DNA of 64,000 bases, from NCBI GenBank assembly GCA_001466705.2, contig LATX02000078.1, positions 744,001-808,000 of the forward strand, given 5' to 3'. Shown here in pieces: positions 47,221 to 56,158 of the stretch. This DNA comes from Moniliophthora roreri (taxonomy: Eukaryota > Basidiomycota > Agaricomycetes > Agaricales > Marasmiaceae). The notes beneath the pieces were generated by a model. It ran no database searches, was not told the DNA's origin, and saw only the letters and a list, made by a program, of their open reading frames with translations. Within the stretch, counting starts at the first letter, position 1. Every line of letters begins with the position of its first letter. The position numbers were made by a program, and so were the translations under genes.

Positions 47221-48804
47221 GCCTCGGACAGGCAGTGTCCACCCCCGAAGGAGGGAAATCAAGAGCTTTGTTCGCCAAAGAAAATGTAAATGACCAGGAC
47301 CGTCAAGGTCGAGAAAAGAACAGCAATAGTACTACAGCTCGAGGAGCGAAGGGAATAAAGGTGGGAAGGAATGGACAAATTGTTGACAGACTGTAGTATC
47401 TGACTGATGAGCCTTTTTTGTAATTGAATACATTGGCTTGAATCAATCCAGTGCCTAGTAATGTATCACATTTGGATTGATCTACAAAAGCAAACGCATG
47501 GGCAGCCGTTCAGCATCAGATAGACATTTTGACAGGAACTTACTTGGCAACCTCTCGGTCGTGATTGTCGAAAACCTTGGGAGCCTTCGGGACGTCTGCC
47601 AGTATGGAACAAGATATTCATGAAGCATGGGTGCTGTGGTCGTGTTATAACATTTTTGTATTCGGTATCATCGTTGGTACCTGTAGAAGCTTTGAATCTG
47701 AGGATAACGCAGTCGTTCGGAAGATGAGAAAGTCAGTTCGGTACCCAATCAGATTTCGTCCCTTGTCACAGGTCACATTGCAGTTGTTGCGGTTGTTCGG
47801 TAGTCGTGCAGGCCCTGCAATACAAACTCGGCAAAAACTAGGTACATATAGCGAATAGTAGTAAGGCCCGGGGGAAAGTGACTTATAGGTTTTCTATAGA
47901 CTTTATTATTCAGCTACATTTTCAACCAAGTCCTTGTGTAACGGTCGCAGTTCCCTTTCTCCCGAGATTGTTCGGCATCAAAGCAGTCTGTAGCCACCAT
48001 GTCTTCGTGGTTCATCAAGTAACCGATCAAAACCGTGAGCGGAGGGAAGTAGGTTACTTTCTCCTATTGATCGGGTCAACCAAAGACGCAAATGCGTTGG
48101 CACCTTTAGGTATAAGAAATCAGAGATGCGTCGGGAAACTTCATCAACCTAGAAGAAACACGTAAAGAGACGAGTCGGCCAACGCGGAATTCTGCAGATT
48201 CGCGGCAAAGGACGCGCTGCTCTAAAAGTTTTCTTAAAGTCCTGAGCCCAGCAGCGGCAGCGGAATTCGAACCCATCGTCAGCACCATCCCACCTGGGCT
48301 CAAACAGGCCTATCAAGTTCTGTAAGCAGCAAGCGACACTGTCGAATCCTTCAGTTCCTGGTATTAAGGAGAGATCAACATCAATTAAGGTGACACGAGA
48401 AATGGTCGTTGACGTACTTGGTCCGGACGTTTATCACTCAGTGTTGCAAGATATAAATATCATTGAAAGAACGCGAAATCCAAATCCAGGTCATGGCACA
48501 CTTCCTCGTTGCTCTGAGCACGTCTTCGCAATTAGAGGCTTCAAAGTTCGATGGAATGGATGTGACATTGGCGTAAAAACTGTGAAGTCGAGGGAAATGA
48601 TAGGAAAGGCGGTCAAATGTTGTAGTTTGGTGACCGATAGCCTGCGGGGACACGGATTTCAATGGTAGTTGTAGGTGAGATAGTTGTCCGACTTCTAGAT
48701 ATGGGAATGCAAAGAGTTGGAAGATGTATCCGACAAGTTTCGGGAGAGTTGCCAGCGTGTAATTTTGTGGTGGAAGGACGGTTCAAGCCCAGTGAGGTTT
48801 TATC
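47221..48804. other. intergenic, no gene seen
   Basis: Short frames on both strands without domain patterns. The region upstream of 47220 must hold the promoter of the membrane-protein gene; the rest looks like decayed sequence leading into the repeat area. Confidence 0.45.
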
Positions 48805-49010
48805 AGACATTATTCGACGTTATCAGACAACGCCCAACTAACAGACTATCGCAGTCTATTACAGGCTATCACAGGAATTGGGCCTTATTAAGCCACGTTA
48901 TCCGACGCTATCTGACATTATTAGACGTTTCTTAGGTAGCCTTCGAAAGGCTCTATTAGGCGTCGGTTTTCGTCTGGTCGTGTCTGATAGCGTCTGATAA
49001 TTAGGTATAT
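48805..49010. repeat. degenerate short repeats around 'TATC(A/T)GACG'
   Basis: Variants of 'ttatcagacatt', 'ttatcagacaac', 'ctatctgacatt', 'gtctgatagcgtctgata' and their complements occur about every 10-25 bases. A further patch lies at about 49630-49680 ('gataacgtc', 'gtgtctgat'). A TATA-like 'ggtatatattgatg' follows at about 49004. The layout recalls a fungal LTR or a foldback element, but no matching partner LTR was found in the window. Confidence 0.45.
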
Positions 49011-50027
49011 ATTGATGAGGTACTAGAATACATTATAGGTGCTACTGAGTACAACTTACGTACCGAAAGACCTTGTCTATCTCAAACCCCGACTGTGCCC
49101 ACACGAGTGACCGATACCCTCTGCCCTAACCCTCTGCCCAACTCCAACAGTCTTCAGCCTTCTGCTATGAACGAGGAGGGTCACTCTAACAACATGGCGA
49201 GCTGCGGCACATAGAATGTTTAGTGTAAGGATAACNGTTTCACAAAAACGACAAGTAAATAATACACGTGCCTCGCCTGTACCATATTTCACTCCGGTCT
49301 ACGTCAGTATTCCCTCCGTCGTATCTTGAGTTATCGAGTTTCATCTTGAGAAGGAGAAAGAGCAATACAGATGGGGAGAAAGAGTGGACTAGGGGGGAGC
49401 CGGGAAGTTGGGATGGTGGTGGTCAGAAAGAAAGAAGCGAGCGTGGGGAAATTCAGGATACAGGGGAATTTGCGCACGGACAGACTGCAAGGGACAAGTT
49501 TTTTTCTAAGTCCATCTCGAGCCACGTTCTTTTCTAAAGTCTTGTTTAGTTTCAAGTTGGTAGCCGGGGAAGAAGCTATCGAGCGAGGTTAATCGGATAG
49601 ACGTCAGAAAACGTCAGGTGCGTGTCAGATTTCCGCGGATTTGTCGAATAGCGTCCGATAGTGTCTGATAACGTCCACTAACATCTCGTTGGGGTTCAAG
49701 CGTTGCTCTCTTTGTGCTGAGCTCGAGGCTGTTGAAAAAAGTGTACTCGCCAGCAGTTGTCAACAATAACATATGTTATGGTGGCTGGTACGCATAGATA
49801 TAAGGTTTTCTCCAAGACCGCCCTGCGTCCTATAATTTGTGAAGGCTTCTTTAGCGAGAGATCACCGTACAGAGGCCGCGATGCTTCCACATAAAAGGGA
49901 TTAGAGGTGCAGGTTTGGGGCCTAAGAGAAAAACTCCGGTTGGGGATTCCGCCTGCTTGATGAACTGTGACGCGCCGACTCCTTTCTCGCACAGCACCTG
50001 ACGTTCTGCACTGTAGTTGTGCATGGC
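49011..50027. other. repeat debris upstream of the retrotransposon
   Basis: No gene is seen. It contains one ambiguous base (49236) and the first 17 bases of the LTR sequence ('tgtgacgcgccgactcc') at 49966-49982, 62 bases ahead of the true 5' LTR. It is probably the scar of other insertions of the same or related elements. Confidence 0.45.
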
Positions 50028-50240
50028 TGTGACGCGCCGACTCCGTCGTTACCCGCCATCCGTACTACCTACACCTTTACTACCCGCGCTCGTACCTAAC
50101 CCGTTATCCGCCTATCCGGTACCCGCAGTATATAAGTTAGAGCAGATAGAGTAGAGACCAGCAGCGGTTTTGAATCGACAGACTTATACCTGTTCTTTCG
50201 AGACCCTCTTCGTGTGACGAGCGTTCCCGCAAACGTCACA
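50028..50240 (+). repeat. 5' LTR
   Basis: 213 bases, TGTGAC...GTCACA. A TATA box 'tatataag' lies at 50129-50136, the same offset (101) as in the 3' LTR, and probably drives transcription of the element. Confidence 0.92.
50129..50136 (+). promoter_or_regulatory. TATA box of the 5' LTR
   Basis: 'tatataag' inside the LTR, conserved in both LTRs; the likely core promoter of the element. Confidence 0.6.
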
Positions 50241-50349
50241 TATTTTGAACAGAACAAGACTGTTCCCTGCTCTCTGCTTACTCTAACACTCTAATCTCGT
50301 CTTCTATCCTCGTCGTTGCTCTGGGACATCTCTGGCTGATCACCCGAGN

Positions 50350-50595
50350 GAAAGGATAAGTATAGCTGGGCGAACATGGCGAAGGAAAAGTTTGGATACC
50401 CGGACTCACCATGGTCGGACTTCTTCCTTCATGGGGAGGTTGATGACTCCTGGCACCCAGCTTCATTGGGTGACCCTCTGTCAGAAGCGGCACAGTTTAT
50501 CCTTCATGAATTCGCGCCATATCCAGGTGATGAGGATCGCTGGGGATCAACATCGGCATTCCGTATTGATGTCTTCAAGATTAACGAGAATTTCT
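50350..50595 (+). repeat. internal direct repeat, copy 1
   Basis: 246 bases that recur at 51470-51633 almost without change, except that the second copy lacks 82 bases (50447-50528 in copy 1). Copy 1 begins right after the ambiguous base at 50349. In it, one open frame crosses the place where copy 2 is broken. Confidence 0.85.
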
Positions 50596-50599
50596 GCCG

Positions 50600-51642
50600 G
50601 AGTTCCTGAGTTTAAGGAAATGGACTACCCTAGAATGGGAAAGATATTGGCGACATCGGCTTGCGAGACGTTAACAAAGTTCATACCTTATCCTTTGGAC
50701 ATCAACGTCCCTCGAGAAGACTGGTATATGGTTTATCAGGACCCAAGGAAACATTTGGAATACATAATTGAAGACAATGTCTGAGACTTCATTGTGAGAG
50801 TCTCAGAAAAGCACCTCCACAACCCACTCTTCAATCTTCCTGATTGGTACTTGATGCAAGTTAAACGCACCGAAAAGGAATTAGAAGAACATCTCTGGGG
50901 ACCCGTTGATTGTGAATTCTTACCTAGGTTCTTTGGAGAGCCACGGGACGATTACACAGAAAGCTTGGACAGAGAAGTTGACTTGTATGATAACTTCTTG
51001 CACCTATACATGGGAAACCTCAAATGGGAAGAGCGAGATTCAGGCTATGTTCACTTTCTCAGTATTGCAGGTATGAATATAGAACCAAAATCTTACCCTG
51101 GCCTCCAACGAACATCTTCGTTGGTCAAAGCTATTAATCGGATTGTACCAAAACCAATTGTCATAGTGGTTATNACACCCCAAAGCTATGCCAACTCAAT
51201 TTTCGAGCCTGAAAGTGATGAAGAATACTATACTTCTCACTCATACGCTTCAGAAGACTCAGAAACGGGATCAATCCCTGATCAAGAACAGGAGGTAGAC
51301 TCCCACACGCCTTGGATACCCGATGATGGAAAATACCACCCCCATTTATTCCCGTGTCAATATAATGAATATATTCAGGAATACAGAGAAGTCATTCCAC
51401 CTGCGCCTGCTGTCATGAATCCGCCCCGGCCATTTAGTGTTTCGAACCTCTGTGAAACTAGATGGGACAGAAAGGATAAGTATAGCTGGGCGAACATGGC
51501 GAAGGAAAAGTTTGGATACCTGGACTCACCATGGTCGGACTTCTTCCTTCATGGGGAGGTTGATGAGATGAGGATCGCTGGGGATCAACATCGGCATTCC
51601 GTATTGATGTCTTCAAGATTAACGAGAATTTCTATGAATTGA
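50600..51642 (+). pseudogene. gag-like region of the retrotransposon
   Basis: Open frame upstream of the reverse transcriptase, with segments such as 'YPLDINVPREDWYMVYQDPR' and 'HNPLFNLPDWYLMQVKR', then the acidic stretch 'ESDEEYYTSHSYASEDSETG'. It is interrupted by TGA at 50782-50784, where a Trp codon is likely, and has an ambiguous base at 51174. The 82-base deletion in the second repeat copy shifts the frame just before the RT region. No Cys-His zinc knuckle and no protease DTG motif was noticed, so gag and protease cannot be delimited. Confidence 0.6.
51470..51633 (+). repeat. internal direct repeat, copy 2 (82-base deletion)
   Basis: Matches 50350-50595 with an 82-base gap at 51566/51567, flanked by the short repeat 'gatga'. 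Because 82 is not a multiple of 3, the gag-side frame is lost here. Confidence 0.85.
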
Positions 51643-53432
51643 GTGAAGCGACACGGCAGGAACTCAAGGAGTATGCCAAGCCTATCTGCAAGACAGCTGC
51701 AGATACGCCGTTGCCTCCACTACGTGTGATAAACCACACCATTCCACTTATCGACGAGGAGAAGGTCTACTCGTGGCGACCATCTAGGTGCCCACAAGCA
51801 TTTCGTTCCCAATGGGACCAAAAGCGTAAAGACTATACCGCATCCGGGCGTTGGGAAGTCAAGACGGCCAGAAATACTATGCCGATGATGTTAATTCCCA
51901 AATCTCCCAAACAAAAGGACTTACTGCGGATCGTCGTTGATCTCCGAGAGAGGAATGCGAACACGAAAAAAGTGGCGTCGCCACTCCCAAACATCGAGGA
52001 CATAACTCGTCGAGTGGCAAAGTACAAATTCCATAGTATTATAGACGGAAAAGACGCCTATGAACAGATTCGGGTCATTCCCGAGCATGTAGACCGCACC
52101 GCAGTATCTACCCCTGATGGGACCATGGTCAGTCATGTCATTCAACAGGGAGACTGTAATGCGGGGGCTACTTACCAGGCATTAATGAACCATATATTCG
52201 CACCATTTATTGGAGTCTTCATGGATGTGTACCTTGACGATATCGTGATCTATTCAGATACCCTTGAGGACCATATATCCCATGTCAAACAAATTATTGA
52301 TGTTCTGAAACGAGAAATACTGTTTCTGAATGAAAAGAAGTTGAATTTCCTTGCAAAGGAGCTCACCCTACTTGGCCGCGTTATCGATGACAACGGAATT
52401 TGCATGGACCCTGCAAAAGTCGATGCGATTGCGAATTGGAAGGTTCCCACATCAAAGGAATTAGTCTCAGGTTTTCTCGGTGCTGTAGGATTCCTCGCGG
52501 ATGACTTACCTCGCATTCGAGCGCCTATGGGAATCCTACACTCGCTCACCGCAAACGCGACACCATTTCGGTGGACTTTCACAGAACAACGAGCCTTTGA
52601 TGAAATTAAGGAAATCGTTGAGCGACATCGTAATCATTGTCGGGTACCGTTAGATTACTCGCCGGGACACAGACCCATATGGCTTGTGACGGACGCTAGT
52701 TCTGCAAGCGTCGCCGGAGTTGTATCCCAAGGAGACCACTGGAAGACTGCTCGCGTATCGGCTTTTTATTCGGCAAAGTTGAGTTCGACGCAACAAAAAA
52801 TACGACATGTACTCAATCTCTACGACCGACCAGATCTTTGTTACAACGCCATAGGAGACATTCTTCAGGGTGTTAAGTTCACCTGGATCACAGATCATAA
52901 GGGACTAGTTCACTTGATGAAGCAAAAGAATATTACCAGACGACAGGCACGTTGGCTCGAGAAGATGTCCGAGTTCAATTTCGATGTTGTATACATTCCT
53001 GGTGAAGAGAACGTGTTATCAGATGCACTGTCAAGAATATACACTAATGACGCACCTGGTACCGTCCGATCCCGCTCCGAATACACCTATCATGATGACA
53101 ACGTTGAGAATGATCGACTGGAGACCTGCGGTATTTCGATGCCTCTATTCACAGGCCTCGAGGCACATGCTGTACGCTCAGCAACAGACGCGGGTTCGGG
53201 TCGCCCAGAAACATCAAAGGAATTCGCCAAGCGAATGAAGTCTTTTGTACGTGTCAGTGGACCTAGACGCGCACAGGAGGGCGGGAGTGCCACTCACCAG
53301 ACTGAAACTCAACAACAGAACTTTGGGTCTAGTATGCCAGACCAACCGAAACCTGAGACTTCACACAAGCAGGATGAAGGAAAAGAACGATGTTTTCTTC
53401 AAGAAAATACTCGAAAACCCAAAAGACTTTAA
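51639..53432 (+). pseudogene. reverse transcriptase and RNase H of the Ty3/gypsy element
   Basis: 597-codon frame. RT motifs: 'MPMMLIPKSPKQKDLLRIVV', 'YKFHSIIDGKDAYEQIRV', 'VIQQGDCNAGATYQALMN' and the catalytic 'YLDDIVIYSD' near residue 198. After the connection ('LGRVIDDNGICMDPAKVDAI') comes RNase H: 'WLVTDASSASVAGVVSQ' and 'FTWITDHKGLVHLM'. Between these, at about 52793-52865, the expected RNase H text is spread over other frames, pointing to two compensating indels. The frame then runs out of phase with the integrase frame, so a polyprotein cannot be made without a shift near 53385. Function in cis is therefore doubtful. Confidence 0.85.
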
Positions 53433-55713
53433 GAATTTTGAAGTAACACCGGATGGACTGGTATACCTGAAGCATTCGGAGTATTCGAAGGTATTGTGCA
53501 TACCTCGAATCCTTATCAACCAAAGAAGCATTCAAGAAGTCATAATCTCAGAAGCTCACTCAATTCTGGCGCATTTGGGAGTCTCCAAGACTGCTGATTA
53601 CCTTCGGGACCACGTTTGGTGGAAGGACACGATATCTGACATGAAGTCATATTGTGAGTCTTGCAACGTATGCAAGTTGACAAAATCTGATACACAGAGG
53701 CCTTACGGACCTCTACACCCATTGAATATACCAACACGACCATGGGATGCGATCAGGGTTGACTTCGTTGGTCCTTTTCCAGAATCAAAGAACCGAGATG
53801 GCACTTTTGACCAAATTACAGTGATTATTGACCTATTCTCGTCTATGGTTCACCTGGTTCCCAGCAAGACAACTTACACAGCTCGTCAAGTTGCTGAATT
53901 GATGTTTGAATACATTTACAAGTTGCATGGACTACCTTGCAGGATTATTAGTGACCGAGATTCGCTATTCACATCGATATTTTGGAAACGGTTACATGAG
54001 CTCATCGGAACAAAGCTCAATATGTCTAGTGCATATCACCCACAGTCTGACGGTGCGACTGAACGAGCCAACCGGACCATCGTACAGATGCTCCGTCAAT
54101 GTATCTCCCCTAACCAAAAGGACTGGGTATCAAAACTCCCAGCTATCGAGTTCGCTATCAACAGCGCCCGCTCCAAATCGACTGGCTATGCTCCATTCTT
54201 TCTCAACTTCAGACAAATGCCACGTTCGATGATCTGGACCTCTGATTTGTCAGACGAGTACCCCTCGGTACGAGTCTTTGCACGCCAGCGATGGTTAGCA
54301 CTAATGTCAGCTCATGACAGCATCCTAGAGTCTCGTGTTAAGCAGGTACGAGCCGCGAACCGAAAGCGAAGATACGAACCGTTCAAGGAGGGCGAACTTG
54401 TTTATGTGTCAACGAAAAACCTAACCTTCCCAAAAGGACTAGCTTGTAAACTCGTTCCACGGTACATAGAACCTTACAAGATCCTTCGGGACTTCGGAAA
54501 TCACTCATTCAAGATCGATCTCCCATCCGAATACCTCCAAAAGGGTGTACATCCAACGTTCCATTCATCCTTGTTGCGTGTGCACGTTCCAAATGATGAT
54601 CGACGCTTTCTGGGACGATTACCCTCACAATTAGGTGAAACTCCCGAAGCTGAAGGTCAGTGGAAGATCGAAAAGGTACTCTCACATACAGGTACCCGAG
54701 ATAGTGCAAACTTCGAAGTTCAGTGGAGTTCTGGAGACAAGACATGGCTCTCCTACTCCGAATTAAACGAACTACCCTGCCTTAACGAGTACTTTGACTT
54801 ACTCGGTATTAGTTCCATTGCAGAACTCACCAGGGGACCAAAAGATGTTCCTGAGGCTGAAGAAGCCGAGGACGGGATTGAGGTAGGGAATATCCAATTC
54901 CCTTTTCCTTTAAATACCGATCCCTGTCCTTTCACACTCACCCCAACCCCTTCACTCTCACTACCATTATCTCCGACCTTATACCATCACCCACTACCGC
55001 CGCTGTCACCTTCATCATCATCATTTACGTCGTCATCATCATCCTACACCATCGAGTATTCCAACATGGCCACTAGCTCCTCCGCTACGATGGACGTTGA
55101 CGAGCTCCGTTTCGAATACCTTCCTGGACACAATTCCTCATGTTGCATTATCCGCCGATCTCCACAGGAATTCGAAATCCATGGGCAGAACATCCGTCAC
55201 GTCTACGGTGCCTCGCATGTCCGGCTAATAATCAAACAGGCCGAGACTATCAAGATGACCGATGGCCAACCTCCTGAAGACGTTCCCGGTTACCTCACCT
55301 TCGCCCGGATCGTGAACCGCCACTGGCAAAACTATAAGATACCGGTGTATGATCCTAAACACAAGCTCATTGATGGACCTTACGCACTCACCGACAACGA
55401 TAAACCTATACCGCCATTGGAGCTATTCCACTGCGAACCACATCAGTGCGTAGAGCAAGGGGAAGAGATCCTTCTCCCCGGATACACATCAGTTCCCATT
55501 GAGGATCACAAAACCATGACCAGTATCACGTTGAAGAAGGCTCTTCAGAACGAAAGGAAGGCCGAATGGCATTGCAGGGATAGAATCTCCAAGAGGATGG
55601 AGAGAAACACTGCCAAAACGGGTGCTTTAGGATACATTCGCCCTGTCGAGAAGGCCAAAATGGAGGAAACACATCGTCTTAAATCATCTAAATCTCGTGC
55701 TAAACGTGTCTGA
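53245..55713 (+). CDS. integrase with chromodomain and extra C-terminal domain
   Basis: 822-codon frame in the +1 phase relative to RT; the real homology starts near 53395. It has the HHCC zinc module ('HSILAHLGVSKTADYLR' and 'CESCNVCK'), then the DDE core with Asp near residue 173 ('VDFVGPFPE'), Asp near 237 ('ISDRDSLF') and Glu near 273 ('GATERANR'), the last two 35 residues apart as expected. The GPY-like part ('GLACKLVPRYIEPYKIL') leads into a chromodomain ('WKIEKVLSHTG' to 'YFDLLG', about residues 473-525), which in chromoviruses directs insertion to modified chromatin. After a Pro/Ser-rich spacer, about 215 more residues follow from an internal ATG at 55066 ('FEYLPGHNSSCCIIRRSPQE', 'PPEDVPGYLTFARIVNRHW'). 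This last domain is unknown to me. No internal stop. Confidence 0.88.
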   Translation: MYVSVDLDAHRRAGVPLTRLKLNNRTLGLVCQTNRNLRLHTSRMKEKNDVFFKKILENPKDFKNFEVTPDGLVYLKHSEYSKVLCIPRILINQRSIQEVIISEAHSILAHLGVSKTADYLRDHVWWKDTISDMKSYCESCNVCKLTKSDTQRPYGPLHPLNIPTRPWDAIRVDFVGPFPESKNRDGTFDQITVIIDLFSSMVHLVPSKTTYTARQVAELMFEYIYKLHGLPCRIISDRDSLFTSIFWKRLHELIGTKLNMSSAYHPQSDGATERANRTIVQMLRQCISPNQKDWVSKLPAIEFAINSARSKSTGYAPFFLNFRQMPRSMIWTSDLSDEYPSVRVFARQRWLALMSAHDSILESRVKQVRAANRKRRYEPFKEGELVYVSTKNLTFPKGLACKLVPRYIEPYKILRDFGNHSFKIDLPSEYLQKGVHPTFHSSLLRVHVPNDDRRFLGRLPSQLGETPEAEGQWKIEKVLSHTGTRDSANFEVQWSSGDKTWLSYSELNELPCLNEYFDLLGISSIAELTRGPKDVPEAEEAEDGIEVGNIQFPFPLNTDPCPFTLTPTPSLSLPLSPTLYHHPLPPLSPSSSSFTSSSSSYTIEYSNMATSSSATMDVDELRFEYLPGHNSSCCIIRRSPQEFEIHGQNIRHVYGASHVRLIIKQAETIKMTDGQPPEDVPGYLTFARIVNRHWQNYKIPVYDPKHKLIDGPYALTDNDKPIPPLELFHCEPHQCVEQGEEILLPGYTSVPIEDHKTMTSITLKKALQNERKAEWHCRDRISKRMERNTAKTGALGYIRPVEKAKMEETHRLKSSKSRAKRV

Positions 55714-55945
55714 ACATTTCCCCTTCGACACCCATAAACAGCGACCACTCTTCTTATCAAAAAACCATCACATTCCTTATCCTTTCATTTCACATTGGCT
55801 GTAGCCTAATACCTTCCACTCCTTCATCTATTTTGCACCCCAGAGAAACCCTAGTTTCCTCTTATACCACTATCTTTACTTGATCCTTTCTTATGCTTAT
55901 ACTATTTCACTTTATGTAGCCCATTACATGGACTAGGAGGGCGTA

Positions 55946-56158
55946 TGTGACGCGCCGACTCCGTCGTTACCCGCCACCCGTACCTACACCTTTACTACCC
56001 GCGCTCGTACCTAACCCGTTATCCGCCTATCCGCCAGTACCCGCAGTATATAAGTTAGAGCAGATAGAGTAGAGAGCGGCAGCGGTTTTGAATCGACAGA
56101 CTTATACCTGTTCTTTCAAGACCCTCTTCGTGTGACGAGCGTTCCCGCAAACGTCACA
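55946..56158 (+). repeat. 3' LTR
   Basis: 213 bases, partner of 50028-50240; TATA box at 56047-56054. A purine-rich 'aggaggg' lies just before it, a candidate polypurine tract. It is followed directly by a (CA)n and (TC)n microsatellite. Confidence 0.92.

Larger units (their letters stand above)
50028..56158 (+). mobile_element. Ty3/gypsy chromodomain LTR retrotransposon, mutated
   Basis: A 6.1-kb element between two direct LTRs of 213 bases each that start TGTGAC and end GTCACA. The inside carries a gag-like region, reverse transcriptase and RNase H, integrase with a chromodomain, and an extra C-terminal domain. This is the Ty3/gypsy gene order. The two LTRs are nearly identical apart from two 3-base indels and about half a dozen substitutions, so insertion was fairly recent. 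The element is not intact: a TGA in gag, a frame change between RT and integrase frames, a scrambled RNase H patch and an internal duplication next to ambiguous bases. The flanking 5 bases (atggc and cacac) do not match, so no target-site duplication is seen. Confidence 0.92.

Noticed and set aside
48230..48310. tRNA-like 'gggttcgaattcc' on the minus strand.
   Set aside because: The T-stem does not pair properly and no matching D-arm or acceptor stem could be drawn.
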